From Arthrobacter horti (GTDB lineage Bacteria; Actinomycetota; Actinomycetes; Actinomycetales; Micrococcaceae), in NCBI RefSeq assembly GCF_030731045.1, contig NZ_JAVALS010000006.1, forward strand, positions 1 through 64,000: a DNA stretch of 64,000 nucleotides, in the 5' to 3' direction. Positions 17,339-26,143 of this stretch are shown piece after piece. Position numbers and translations under genes: made by a program. Below the pieces are notes generated by a model, which was not told the origin of the DNA, searched no databases, and saw nothing but the letters and a program-made list of their open reading frames with translations. The number at the start of each line of letters is the position of its first letter. Within the stretch, counting starts at the first letter, position 1.

Positions 17339-17356
17339 ATCAACCTTTAAGTTGAT
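17339..17356 (-). promoter_or_regulatory. Probable ArsR operator
   Basis: ATCAAC-CTTTAA-GTTGAT is a perfect 18 bp inverted repeat, 17 bp upstream of the ArsR start. A further half-site, TTCAACC, is present at 17323-17329. ArsR-type dimers bind such 12-2-12-like palindromes, so autoregulation is likely. Confidence 0.6.
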
Positions 17357-17427
17357 TACAGGATAGAACGTCGCTCAGGACCCGTCAACGGTCCTCTTCT
17401 GTCATCGGCCGCGGACCGGTCAGGGCC

Positions 17428-18057
17428 TCACCAACTGGAGGGGCATGTGGCGGTGCCGACGGGGATCACCGGCTTCCGGACCCCGTCAGCGCCGGCCACG
17501 GCCACACTCAGCCTGATACACGTGGTGTCCGTGCCGTGGACCAGGAAGCCGCCGGGCCACCAGGTGTACGGGGTCTTCTCCGTGGGACAGGCGGTGAACG
17601 TCACCGAGGTGTTGCCCTCCCGGGCCCCGTACTGCGCCACAAGCCCCACCGTCTTCTGCTGCTCCGGGGCCACTGTCACGGTCACCTTCTGACCGGCGCG
17701 GACCCAGTACGGATCCTTCATCCATTGGACGCCGTCCTGGTTCTGGGGAGCGCCGTCTCCGGGGTGCGAGTAACTGTCCCGGATGAAGAGCGGGTCCACG
17801 TTGATGAGGCTCGCGGCGGACGGATCGAACGCGGAGGCGTCCATCTGGCCGGTTCTGCATGGAGCCTCGTAGTGACCGGCGGGCGGCGCAGCCTTGGGCG
17901 TGGGTGTCGCCGGTCCGGATGGTGTTCCCTCGGCACGGACCTCCGACGGTGGCGGGCTCGAACCGGGGTTCGGGACAGGCGGCGTGGCCGTGCATCCGGT
18001 GAGCGCGAGCAGGACGGAAGCCAGCATCAGCGGATGGCGCCGCGTTTCCCCCAACAT
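17428..18057 (-). CDS. Hypothetical secreted lipoprotein
   Basis: The 209-residue protein starts MLGETRRHPLMLASVLLALTGC, a signal peptide with lipobox LTGC, followed by a Pro/Ser-rich linker. The mature part contains several Cys and Trp residues and a WMKDPYWVRAGQKVTVTV segment suggestive of a beta-rich extracytoplasmic domain. I do not recognise the family. It is transcribed alone, between the ArsR operon and the group A copy 2 palindrome. Confidence 0.75.
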   Translation of the reverse strand: MLGETRRHPLMLASVLLALTGCTATPPVPNPGSSPPPSEVRAEGTPSGPATPTPKAAPPAGHYEAPCRTGQMDASAFDPSAASLINVDPLFIRDSYSHPGDGAPQNQDGVQWMKDPYWVRAGQKVTVTVAPEQQKTVGLVAQYGAREGNTSVTFTACPTEKTPYTWWPGGFLVHGTDTTCIRLSVAVAGADGVRKPVIPVGTATCPSSW

Positions 18058-18115
18058 CTCTTCACGCTACGCCGGGTCCGCTCCCCGGGAAAAGGCCCTC
18101 AGGCGCCCCCACCGG

Positions 18116-18177
18116 CATCGATTGCTCCGTAGATGTCGTTTTGGACCCTCAAAACGACATCTACGGAGCAACCGATG
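18116..18177. repeat. Palindromic intergenic element, group A copy 2
   Basis: Two 28 bp arms (18116-18143 and 18150-18177) are reverse complements with one mismatch and enclose GACCCT. The arm reads CATCGATTGCTCCGTAGATG then TCGTTTTG. It lies 12 bp beyond the stop of the alpha/beta hydrolase and in the opposite orientation, judged by the loop, to copy 3 at 19471. Confidence 0.85.
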
Positions 18178-18189
18178 GAGGAACAGGGC

Positions 18190-19425
18190 TCAGCCCGGTG
18201 CGTGCTGGACTTCCACCTGCGGATAGGGCGAGTGCCCGTTCAGCAACGGCTCGGGCCGGCCCAGAGCCACGTGATCGATGAATGCGCCCAGGTAGGCGCC
18301 GGTGATGGTGAGTGCTTCGGAGCCGTCGATGGGACCGAGCGGGATCTGGGACCGGATCGGCGCGGCGAGGTAGTAGTTGCCGTAGTCGCTGAAATTGAAG
18401 TGCTCGGCACCCGTGATCCGGTAGGACCAGACGCCGCCCGTACTGGCGGCCAGCATCGTCCGGGCGGCGTCCCGGCTGGCCTGGTCACGGGCGTCGGCCG
18501 CTTGGCAGGTGCCGGTGATGCAGGAGTCCTGGCTTCCGATGAGCAGCATCGGCTTGCCGAGCCCCGCGCGGACCACCGGGCCGTACTGCGTGCCGTCCAG
18601 ATCGGCTGCGCCGGCACAGTGCGAATCAGTGCGGCACGCCTCCAGTGCGGCCGCGCCGCCGAAGGAATGGCCCGCGTAGACGACCGTGCCGGCGTCGACG
18701 TGCCCGGCGAAGCGGCCGCCGGCGTTCAGTGCCGCGAGCTGCGCCGCGGCGAAGCGGTCGTCGGCGGCCCAGACCGAGACCAGCCGGTCGCCGTCGGACT
18801 GGGCTTCACCTGAGTGCTCGTTCCCGTTGCTGGACTCCGACGGCTTACCCCTCGCTGAGGCGGGAACCGCCCGCCCGTCGAGGACGGTGAGGTTCGCACT
18901 GTAGCTGGGGGTCACACCGGCCACCAGGTAGCCGTGGCTGGCAAGGTCTTCCGCGAGGGCCGTGTACTGCGGTGCGGCGAGGCCCATGCCCGGTTCCAGC
19001 ACGACCACGGGGAAGCGGCCGGCGGCCACCGGGACGTCGGCGTAGGAGTGCCCGCGAACGTCTGAAAAGCCGGTTTCTCCCAGACCGGCCACGCCGCCCA
19101 GATGCAGGCCTTCCCAGGCGCCCGGGGTGTAGGGCGCCGGCTGCGTGCCGGAACCGGGGACACCCGGGTACCACAGCCAGACCGAAAGCTCCCGAGGTGT
19201 GCCTGGCTGCGGTGCGAGCGGATCGGTACGGGTGCTGTCGGTCCATTCGACAAGGGACCGGCCGACCTGGAAGGAACCACTCGGTACGGGCAGGGTGACC
19301 GGCTGTGCGGCACGGATCGCGACGTAACCGGCGTACCCGCCGGACAGGACGAGGCATGCGAGCGCGGTCCAGAGAACCCACCGGACCCAACGGCGTTTCA
19401 GCCGGCCTCCCGTGCCTTCTGCCAT
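18190..19425 (-). CDS. Membrane-anchored alpha/beta hydrolase (PAF-acetylhydrolase-like)
   Basis: The roughly 411-residue protein has an N-terminal hydrophobic anchor (WVLWTALACLVLSGGYAGYV) and then an alpha/beta-hydrolase domain. VVLEPGMGLAAPQYTALAED and the nucleophile elbow YAGHSFGGAAALE resemble the platelet-activating-factor acetylhydrolase II/chlorophyllase-like group. Later DGTQYGPVV and ITGAEHFNFSDY supply plausible Asp and His. Substrate unknown. The ATG at 19425 is preceded by TATGAT at six bases and has no ribosome site, as for a leaderless mRNA; the frame stays open upstream only by running through the palindrome. Group A palindromes in inverse orientation flank this gene. Confidence 0.8.
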   Translation of the reverse strand: MAEGTGGRLKRRWVRWVLWTALACLVLSGGYAGYVAIRAAQPVTLPVPSGSFQVGRSLVEWTDSTRTDPLAPQPGTPRELSVWLWYPGVPGSGTQPAPYTPGAWEGLHLGGVAGLGETGFSDVRGHSYADVPVAAGRFPVVVLEPGMGLAAPQYTALAEDLASHGYLVAGVTPSYSANLTVLDGRAVPASARGKPSESSNGNEHSGEAQSDGDRLVSVWAADDRFAAAQLAALNAGGRFAGHVDAGTVVYAGHSFGGAAALEACRTDSHCAGAADLDGTQYGPVVRAGLGKPMLLIGSQDSCITGTCQAADARDQASRDAARTMLAASTGGVWSYRITGAEHFNFSDYGNYYLAAPIRSQIPLGPIDGSEALTITGAYLGAFIDHVALGRPEPLLNGHSPYPQVEVQHAPG

Positions 19426-19470
19426 GCCTGGATCATAGGGGAGCCGGCCCGGAAAGGCCCCGTTCCCCTT

Positions 19471-19532
19471 CATCGACTGCTCCGTAGATGTCGTTTTGAG
19501 GGTCCAAAACGACATCTACGGAGCAGTCGATG
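19471..19532. repeat. Palindromic intergenic element, group A copy 3
   Basis: Perfect 28 bp arms (19471-19498 and 19505-19532) enclose AGGGTC, which is the reverse complement of the copy 2 loop. The arms differ from copy 2 at one or two bases. It ends 8 bp before the menD stop codon, that is, just downstream of menD. Confidence 0.88.
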
Positions 19533-19540
19533 CAGGGATG

Positions 19541-21199
19541 TCAGAGGGCCGCGCGGATGCGGGCGTGGAGCTCCCGGATCCGGTCGCGCGAGCAGCGCAC
19601 CTCGATCACGCTGCGTCCCTGCACCGGTTCCGCGAGCGCCGCGGCGAGTTCCGTCGTCGTGCTCACCACGCGGTGCGGGACTCCGTAAGCGGCGGCCAGC
19701 GCGCCCAGGTCGATGCTGTGCGGGGTGCCGAAGAGGCGCTCGACGGCGGGCTGGTAGCCGCTGCCCAGCGCGCCGTGCTCCAGCGTGCTGAAGATGGCGC
19801 CGCCCGCGTCGTTGAGCACGACGACGCGCACATCCGGCTCCGGTTCCCCGGCGCCGAGGAAGAGCCCGCCGGCGTCGTGCAGGAACGTCACGTCCCCGCA
19901 CAGCAGCGTGGTCTCCCGCCCGGAGCCGAACGCCACGCCGAAGGCGGTTGAGGTGGTGCCGTCGATGCCCGCGATGCCGCGGTTCGCGTGCACCGTGGCG
20001 AGCGGTTCGAGGGTGGGGGCGGCGGCCAGGTCGGCGTCGCGGATACCGTTGGAGGAGCCGAGCACCAGCTGCCCGCGCGTCGCGGCCCAGACCACCGCGG
20101 CGACGGCCGGACCGGTCAGGCCGTCCTCCTCCGTCAGGACACGCTCGACGGCGTGCTGCGCGGTCTCCCCGGCCAGCAGCCACGCGTCCAGCCACCCTTC
20201 CGGGCCGCGGCCGGCGAAGGCGGACAGCTCCGCCAGGGTCGCCACAGGCGTCTCACGCCGCAGCCCCGGGCGGTACCAGGACACCGGGACCGGTTCATAG
20301 AGGGCCAGCGGGATGTCCGTGCGGGCCAGGAGTGCCGTCACGGGACGGGACAGGGTCGGACGTCCGAACACCACCACGCGCTCGACCGGCTGCGCCGAGT
20401 CCGGGCCGAAACGCTCCAGCAGGAGCCGGTACGGGCCTACCGCGTCCGGGCCGAAGCGCGCATTGGAGCTCGGCTCCGCGGCGAGGGGCAGCCCGTGTGC
20501 CCGCGCGAACGCCTCGGCGATGGGGCCGGCGTCGTGCCCGGCGAGGACCAGCGTGCGGCGTTCCTCCAGACCCTCCGGCGCCTCATAGGCCACGGGCGCC
20601 GGATCCGGGGCGTAGTGGAAGGGGTGCCGGTCCGTCGACGCCGGGAAGACGTCCCCGGCGCCGGGCACCAGCGGGTCCCGGAAGGCGAGATTGAGCTGCA
20701 CCGGACCGGGCGGCAGCTCCTCGAAGGCGCCGGTCGCGGCGCTGAGGGCCGTGCGGACCGCCCGCACCGGGTCCTCCCCCGCCGGGACGTCCACGGCGAA
20801 ACGGGCGTGCTCCCCGAACAGGTCCATCTGGTCCGTGGTCTGGCTGGCGCCGGTGCCGCGCAGCTCCTCCGGCCGGTCCGCGGACAGCACCACCAGCGGC
20901 GCGCTGACATGGTTGGCCTCCATCACAGCCGGCAGCAGATTACCCACCGCGGTCCCGGAGGTCACGACGACGGCGGCCGGGGCACCGCTGGACAGGATCA
21001 CGCCCAGCGCGGTGAAGGCGGCGGACCGTTCGTCGATGCGGACATGGAGCCGCACGCGCCCGGTGGCCTCCGCCTCCGCGAGAGCGTAGGCGAGCGGGGC
21101 CGAGCGCGAACCCGGAGCGAGCACCACGTGCCGCACCCCGCCGTCGAGCAGTTCATCCACGACGATCCGGGCGGAGGCAAGGGCGGAGAGCTCAGTCAC
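19541..21199 (-). CDS. menD: SEPHCHC synthase, MenD
   Basis: This thiamine-diphosphate enzyme adds 2-oxoglutarate to isochorismate in menaquinone synthesis. The 552-residue protein has the MenD N-terminal signature HVVLAPGSRSAPLAYAL, the glutamate-containing region after it, SGTAVGNLLPAVMEA, and a C-terminal ThDP domain with GDVTFLHDAGGLFLG and LNDAGGAIFSTLE. It lies apart from the other men genes. The GTG start has no Shine-Dalgarno, and TAAACT lies exactly six bases ahead, suggesting a leaderless transcript whose upstream promoter region is occupied by the group E palindrome. Confidence 0.95.
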   Translation of the reverse strand: MTELSALASARIVVDELLDGGVRHVVLAPGSRSAPLAYALAEAEATGRVRLHVRIDERSAAFTALGVILSSGAPAAVVVTSGTAVGNLLPAVMEANHVSAPLVVLSADRPEELRGTGASQTTDQMDLFGEHARFAVDVPAGEDPVRAVRTALSAATGAFEELPPGPVQLNLAFRDPLVPGAGDVFPASTDRHPFHYAPDPAPVAYEAPEGLEERRTLVLAGHDAGPIAEAFARAHGLPLAAEPSSNARFGPDAVGPYRLLLERFGPDSAQPVERVVVFGRPTLSRPVTALLARTDIPLALYEPVPVSWYRPGLRRETPVATLAELSAFAGRGPEGWLDAWLLAGETAQHAVERVLTEEDGLTGPAVAAVVWAATRGQLVLGSSNGIRDADLAAAPTLEPLATVHANRGIAGIDGTTSTAFGVAFGSGRETTLLCGDVTFLHDAGGLFLGAGEPEPDVRVVVLNDAGGAIFSTLEHGALGSGYQPAVERLFGTPHSIDLGALAAAYGVPHRVVSTTTELAAALAEPVQGRSVIEVRCSRDRIRELHARIRAAL

Positions 21200-21219
21200 C
21201 GGTCCAGTTTAAAGCCCGT

Positions 21220-21276
21220 CTGGTCGGGTCCATCTGTCGTTTTGACCTGGTCATTCCGACAGTTGGGCCCGACCAG
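21220..21276. repeat. Palindromic intergenic element, group E, in the menD/kdp divergent gap
   Basis: CTGGTCGGGTCCATCTGTCG (21220-21239) pairs with CGACAGTTGGGCCCGACCAG (21257-21276) with two imperfections, around a 17 bp loop that itself contains TGAC-CTG-GTCA. It starts 20 bp upstream of the menD GTG, so it lies over the expected menD -35 region and cannot be a terminator for either neighbour. It shares TGTCGTTTTGA with group A. Confidence 0.75.
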
Positions 21277-21462
21277 TTGGGATGTGGCGTAAGGGAAACA
21301 TAAGGGTTCCTCCTTGGCGCATCAAGGATGCGTAAAAGCCGGTATCAGCGCCCCCGGACGGGAATTGACTGGTGATGCGGCCCCTCACGGGCCGCGGCGC
21401 GGAACCGATCCGCGCCCCGTGCAGACGGCCGCCCGAGGGTGGCCCGGGAGGACTGACACACA

Positions 21463-21573
21463 ATGGACGACCTGATCGCCGTAGGGGTCTTCGTGATCCT
21501 GTCCGGCGCCGTGGTGTGGCTGGCCGCCGCCCTGGACAGAGTGGTGACCGGCAAGGTGGTGGGCAGGAAATGA
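21463..21573 (+). CDS. 36-residue single-span membrane ORF before kdpF
   Basis: ATG at 21463 follows a GGGAGGA ribosome site and opens MDDLIAVGVFVILSGAVVWL, one hydrophobic segment, then a basic tail ending VVGRK. The stop overlaps the kdpF start (ATGA), so the two are translationally coupled. It has the size and topology of KdpF but not its usual sequence. It may be an additional small subunit or regulator of the Kdp pump. The leader between it and menD also contains CGCATC-AAG-GATGCG (21318-21332) and GCGGCCC-CTCAC-GGGCCGC (21377-21395), candidate regulatory sites. Confidence 0.6.
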   Translation: MDDLIAVGVFVILSGAVVWLAAALDRVVTGKVVGRK

Positions 21574-21668
21574 GCGTGGACGCGATCATCTGGGCCCTGC
21601 TGGGGCTCGTGGCACTGGCCTTGCTGGGCTATCTGGTGGTCTCCCTCATCCGTTCGGACAAGGGGTAG
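21570..21668 (+). CDS. kdpF: Potassium-transporting ATPase small subunit KdpF
   Basis: The 32-residue peptide contains one membrane span (AIIWALLGLVALALLGYLVV) and a short charged end, IRSDKG. KdpF is a tiny stabilising subunit of the KdpFABC potassium pump and always sits directly before kdpA, as here with a 3 bp gap. The ATG overlaps the stop of the preceding small ORF. The length agrees with known KdpF peptides of about 30 residues. Confidence 0.85.
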   Translation: MSVDAIIWALLGLVALALLGYLVVSLIRSDKG

Positions 21669-21671
21669 GCC

Positions 21672-23342
21672 ATGAAGTATTCGTGGTGGTCCTATGGGAC
21701 CCAGATGGCCATCCTGCTCGTCCTGCTGGGCGTGGCCCACCGGCCGCTGGGCATGTACCTGCACTGGGTTGTTGAAGGCGCGGTCCTGGAGGGCAAGGCC
21801 GGGGAAGGAACCCGGCAGAACCGCGTGGAACGGGTGCTGTTCCGGATGGCCGGGGTGTCCCCGGAACGGGAGCAGAACTGGCTGGGCTACGCCCGCGGAG
21901 TCCTGGCCTTCTCCATCCTGTCCGTCCTGGTGGTCTTCCTGGCCATGCGTCTCCAGGCGCTCTTCTCCACTGAAGGCCTGGGGGCGGTGGACCCGTGGAC
22001 GGCCATGAACACGGCCATCTCCTTCGTCACCAACACCAATTGGCAGGTCTACACCCCGGAGACCACGGTGGGCATCGCCGTGCAGATGGTGCTGCTGGCG
22101 GTGCAGAACTTCCTCTCCGCCGCCGTCGGCATCTGCGTGGCTGTGGCCTTCATGCGCGGCCTGACCCGCGCCGGCACGGACCGGCTGGGCAACTTCTGGA
22201 AGGACCTGGTGCGCATCAGCCTCAGGTTCCTCCTGCCGCTTGCTGCGGTCTCCGCCGTGCTCCTGATCGTGGCGGGCGTGGTGCAGAACTTCTGGGCCAC
22301 CCCGGTGCACAACCCGTACACCGGGGCGGCCCAAGTGGTCCCGGGCGGCCCGGTGGCCAGCCAGGAGGCCATCAAGCTCCTGGGCACCAACGGTGGAGGC
22401 TACTTCAACGCGAACTCCGCCCACCCTCTGGAGAATCCCAACTCCTTCACGAACCTCTTCGAGGTGTTCCTGCTCCTGGTCATCCCGTCCGTCCTGCCCT
22501 GGGTGTTCGGCCGTATGGCCCGCGACGCCCGCCAGGGCTACACCGTGCTGGGCGTCATGGGCTCCCTCTGGCTGCTGACGTCGACGGCGATGGCCTGGGC
22601 CCTGGCCGCCTACCCGGGCCTGGGCGAGGGGATGGAGCAGCGTCTGGGCCCGGCGGCCAGCGGCGTGTTCGCCACCGCGACCACGCTGACCTCCACGGGC
22701 GCGGTGAACGCCGCCCACGACTCCCTGCCACCGCTGGCCGGCGGTGTGGCCTTGTTCGACATGATGCTCGGCGAAGTGGCCCCCGGCGGCGTGGGCTCCG
22801 GGCTGTACGGCATCCTGGTCCTCGCCATCGTCACGGTGTTCCTGGCCGGGCTCATGGTGGGCCGCACGCCCGAATACCTCGGCAAGAAGGTTCAGGCGAA
22901 ACACATGACGCTGACGGCCCTGTACCTGCTGGTGGTGCCGATCGTGGTGCTGGTCCTGACGGGCATCGCCGTCATGATCCCGGGCGTCCTCTCCCAGGCG
23001 TCTGCCCAGGGGCCGCACCAGTTCAGCGAGATGCTCTACGCCTTCACCTCGGCGGCCAACAACAACGGTTCCGCGTTCGGCGGGATCACCAGTTCCGGCC
23101 CGGCGTTGTCCACCATGCTCGGCATCGCCATGTGGCTGGGCCGTTTCGTGGGAATCGTCCTGATCCTGGCCCTGGCGGGCGCGTTCGTCACCCAAGCGGT
23201 GGTCCCCAAGTCCGCCGGCACCCTGCCGACACACGGCGGTCTGTTCGCCATCATGTTCGGCACCGTCACGGTCCTGCTGACGGCACTCAACTACCTCCCG
23301 GCCCTCGCGCTGGGCCCCCTCGCGGAAGGCATCCTGAAATGA
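21672..23342 (+). CDS. kdpA: Potassium-transporting ATPase channel-like subunit KdpA
   Basis: KdpA selects and carries K+ through the membrane in the KdpFABC complex. The 556-residue protein has about ten spans and the four filter-like repeats characteristic of the family: [39 protein letters not shown] and NNNGSAFGG. Length matches the usual 550-560 residues. The stop overlaps the kdpB start (ATGA). Confidence 0.97.
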   Translation: MKYSWWSYGTQMAILLVLLGVAHRPLGMYLHWVVEGAVLEGKAGEGTRQNRVERVLFRMAGVSPEREQNWLGYARGVLAFSILSVLVVFLAMRLQALFSTEGLGAVDPWTAMNTAISFVTNTNWQVYTPETTVGIAVQMVLLAVQNFLSAAVGICVAVAFMRGLTRAGTDRLGNFWKDLVRISLRFLLPLAAVSAVLLIVAGVVQNFWATPVHNPYTGAAQVVPGGPVASQEAIKLLGTNGGGYFNANSAHPLENPNSFTNLFEVFLLLVIPSVLPWVFGRMARDARQGYTVLGVMGSLWLLTSTAMAWALAAYPGLGEGMEQRLGPAASGVFATATTLTSTGAVNAAHDSLPPLAGGVALFDMMLGEVAPGGVGSGLYGILVLAIVTVFLAGLMVGRTPEYLGKKVQAKHMTLTALYLLVVPIVVLVLTGIAVMIPGVLSQASAQGPHQFSEMLYAFTSAANNNGSAFGGITSSGPALSTMLGIAMWLGRFVGIVLILALAGAFVTQAVVPKSAGTLPTHGGLFAIMFGTVTVLLTALNYLPALALGPLAEGILK

Positions 23343-25492
23343 AGACCGCAACACCTGCGGTGCAGACTCCCACACCCCGGGTGGAGGAGTTCTCCGGGCA
23401 CGCCTACAAACGGCGCAGCAGCTGGGACCGCAAGACGCTCCTGGGCGCACTGCCCCTGGCCCTGAAGAAGTTCGCGCCCCGGGCCATGCTCCACTCCCCG
23501 GTCATGTTCACGGTCCTGGTGGGCACCATCGTGTCCCTGCTGGTCTGTGTGGGGCAGTTCCTGACGAACTCCCCGCAGCTGGTGTTCAGCATCGCCGTCA
23601 CCGTGTGGCTGGCCTTGACCGTGCTGTTCGGCAACTACTCGGAGGCGCTCGCGGAAGGCCGGGGCAAGGCCCAGGCGGACAGCCTGCGGGCCAGCCGTCA
23701 GGGCCTCACGGCCCGGAGACTGAGCAGTGCCACCGGGCTCAGCGGTTCCGAGGAGTCACTGGTGGCCGCATCCGAGCTGCATCAGGGCGATCTGGTGGTC
23801 TGCGAAGCCGGAGATGTGATCCCTTCGGACGGTGAGATCGTGGAGGGCCTGGCCATGGTGGACGAATCCGCCATCACCGGTGAATCCGCCCCCGTGGTCC
23901 GTGAATCCGGCGGCGACCGTTCCGCCGTCACGGGCGGCACCACGGTCCTCTCCGACCGGATCGTCGTGCGCATCACCGCGGAACCCGGCTCCACCTTCCT
24001 GGACCGCATGATCGCCCTGGTGGAGGGCGCGGAACGCCAACGGACCCCGAATGAGATCGCCCTCCACGTGCTGCTGGTGGCCCTGACCATCACGTTCCTG
24101 GTGGTGACCGTGGCCCTGGTCCCGTTCTCGCAGCTCGCCGGTGCCGTCCCGAGCCCGATCGTCCTGGTGGCCCTGCTGGTCTGCCTGATCCCCACCACCA
24201 TCGGCGCCCTGGTCCCCGCCATCGGCATCGCCGGCATGGACCGCCTGGTCCAGCACAACGTCCTGGCCACGAGCGGCCGGGCCGTGGAGACGGCCGGTGA
24301 CATCACCACCCTCATGATGGACAAGACCGGCACCATCACCTACGGCAACCGCCGCGCCGTCGAGTTCGTCCCGGCGCCCGGTGTGGACCGCGCGGATCTG
24401 GTGGACGCCGCCCGCCTGTCCTCCCTGGCCGACGAGACTCCGGAGGGCCGCTCCATCGTGGAGCTGGCCGAAGAGCAGGGCGCCTCCCCGGAGCAGGGTC
24501 AGCCCACCCTGGAGGACCTCTCCGCCGGTTCTGACCCCGCCGAGGCCGTGGAGTTCTCCGCCGCCACGCGCATGAGCGGCCTGGACCACGGCGGGGTGAA
24601 GGTCCGCAAGGGCGCCTCCTCCGCCGTCGGGGCCTGGGCGGAGGAGGCCGGGGCGGCCCTGCCGCCCGCAGTCTCCGCCACCGTGGAGGAGCTCTCCCGG
24701 CGCGGCAGCACACCGCTCGTGGTGGCCCGCGCCGGCGCCCTCGGCGGCGTGAGCGTCCTGGGCACCGTGGAGCTGGCCGACGTCGTCAAGCCGGGCATCG
24801 CGGATCGCTTCGCCGCGTTGCGCGGCATGGGCATCCGCACCGTCATGATCACGGGCGACAATCCCCTCACCGCAGCGGCCATCGCCGCCCAGGCGGGCGT
24901 GGACGACTACCTGGCGGAGGCGACGCCGGAGGACAAGCTGGCACGCATCCACTCCGAACAGGCCGAGGGACGGCTCGTGGCCATGACCGGCGATGGCACC
25001 AACGACGCCCCGGCCCTGGCCGCCGCGGACGTCGGCGTGGCCATGAACTCCGGCACCCAGGCGGCCAAGGAGGCGGCCAACATGGTGGACCTGGACTCGG
25101 ACCCCACCAAGCTCCTGGACATCGTGGCGATCGGCAAGCAGCTGCTCATCACACGCGGTTCGCTCACCACCTTCTCCGTGGCCAACGACGTCGCGAAGTA
25201 CTTCGCGATCATCCCCGCCCTCTTCGCCGCGGTGTACCCGGGCCTGGGGCTGCTGAACGTGATGGGCCTGCACTCCCCGGAGAGCGCCATCCTCTCCGCG
25301 GTCATCTTCAACGCCCTGGTGATCGTGGCCCTGGTGCCGCTGGCCCTGAAGGGCGTGAAGTACCGCGCCGTCAGCGCTCAGAACGCCCTGCGCAGGAACC
25401 TGCTGTGGTTCGGCGTGGGCGGCCTGATCGCCCCATTCATCGGCATCAAACTCATCGACCTCCTGGTGGCCGTGCTGCCGGGAATCTCCTAG
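23339..25492 (+). CDS. kdpB: Potassium-transporting P-type ATPase catalytic subunit KdpB
   Basis: KdpB is the ATP-hydrolysing P-type ATPase of the pump. The 717-residue protein shows the actuator TGES (in [11 protein letters not shown]), the phosphorylation site [13 protein letters not shown], and the hinge [17 protein letters not shown]. The ATG at 23339 overlaps the kdpA stop; the frame is open far upstream only as a shadow of kdpA. Length is typical for actinobacterial KdpB (about 680-720). Confidence 0.97.
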   Translation: MKTATPAVQTPTPRVEEFSGHAYKRRSSWDRKTLLGALPLALKKFAPRAMLHSPVMFTVLVGTIVSLLVCVGQFLTNSPQLVFSIAVTVWLALTVLFGNYSEALAEGRGKAQADSLRASRQGLTARRLSSATGLSGSEESLVAASELHQGDLVVCEAGDVIPSDGEIVEGLAMVDESAITGESAPVVRESGGDRSAVTGGTTVLSDRIVVRITAEPGSTFLDRMIALVEGAERQRTPNEIALHVLLVALTITFLVVTVALVPFSQLAGAVPSPIVLVALLVCLIPTTIGALVPAIGIAGMDRLVQHNVLATSGRAVETAGDITTLMMDKTGTITYGNRRAVEFVPAPGVDRADLVDAARLSSLADETPEGRSIVELAEEQGASPEQGQPTLEDLSAGSDPAEAVEFSAATRMSGLDHGGVKVRKGASSAVGAWAEEAGAALPPAVSATVEELSRRGSTPLVVARAGALGGVSVLGTVELADVVKPGIADRFAALRGMGIRTVMITGDNPLTAAAIAAQAGVDDYLAEATPEDKLARIHSEQAEGRLVAMTGDGTNDAPALAAADVGVAMNSGTQAAKEAANMVDLDSDPTKLLDIVAIGKQLLITRGSLTTFSVANDVAKYFAIIPALFAAVYPGLGLLNVMGLHSPESAILSAVIFNALVIVALVPLALKGVKYRAVSAQNALRRNLLWFGVGGLIAPFIGIKLIDLLVAVLPGIS

Positions 25493-25500
25493 GAGCCCCC

Positions 25501-26103
25501 ATGACCGCCTATCTGCGCCAGGCGCGCGTGGCACTGATCCTACTGGCCCTCCTGACCGTGATCCTGGGAGGGATCTACCCGGTGGCCGTCTTCGCGCTCG
25601 GCCAGGGCATCGCCCCGGCCCAGGCGAACGGCTCGGTGGTGAAGGCCGACGGCGCCCCCGCGGCGTCGTCGCTCATCGCCCAGCAGGTGCCGGAGAAGGA
25701 CAGCCGCTTCTTCTTCCCGAGGCCGTCCGCGGTGAAGTGGGACCCGGCGTCCTCCGGTGCTTCCAACCTCGGCCCCAGCGACCCCGCGCTGGCCTCCGGC
25801 GTGGCCAAGACCCGCGCCGCCGTCGCCGCCCGCGAAGGCGTGCCGGAGAGCGCCGTCCCGGAGGATGCGGTCAGCGCCTCGGCCTCCGGCCTGGACCCGG
25901 ACATCTCCCCCGCCTACGCCGCGCTGCAGGCGCCCCGTGTGGCGAAGGCCGCCAGGCTGAGCCTGGCAGACGTCCAGCAGCTCATCCGGGAGGCCACCAC
26001 CACGGGCGTCGAGTCGGCCCTGGGCCAGGAGTCGGTGAACACCACCACGCTGAATCTGGCGATCGGAGCGCGGCTCGGCGGCTCCTCCGGCACCGGCCGA
26101 TGA
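25501..26103 (+). CDS. kdpC: Potassium-transporting ATPase subunit KdpC
   Basis: The 200-residue subunit has one N-terminal span (ALILLALLTVILGGIYPVAVF) and an extracytoplasmic domain. Conserved KdpC features are FFFPRPSAVKWDPASSGASN, the SASGLDPDISPAYA box and VNTTTLNLAI near the end. KdpC assists ATP use by KdpB. AGGAG at 25491-25495 is the ribosome site; it starts 8 bp after kdpB. Confidence 0.95.
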   Translation: MTAYLRQARVALILLALLTVILGGIYPVAVFALGQGIAPAQANGSVVKADGAPAASSLIAQQVPEKDSRFFFPRPSAVKWDPASSGASNLGPSDPALASGVAKTRAAVAAREGVPESAVPEDAVSASASGLDPDISPAYAALQAPRVAKAARLSLADVQQLIREATTTGVESALGQESVNTTTLNLAIGARLGGSSGTGR

Positions 26104-26143
26104 CTCCGATCCGGGTGTCCGGACCCGCTGTTAGGATCAGCCC

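Noticed and set aside
19426-19515. Extending the hydrolase start to the upstream ATG inside the group A palindrome
   Set aside because: The extra residues are translated from the palindrome (MSFWTLKTTSTEQ...), which recurs next to another gene. A TATGAT just before 19425 and the normal membrane anchor support the later start.
21277-21462. A riboswitch (for example of the c-di-AMP ydaO type) in the kdp leader
   Set aside because: I found two small palindromes but not the conserved core sequence of that riboswitch class.
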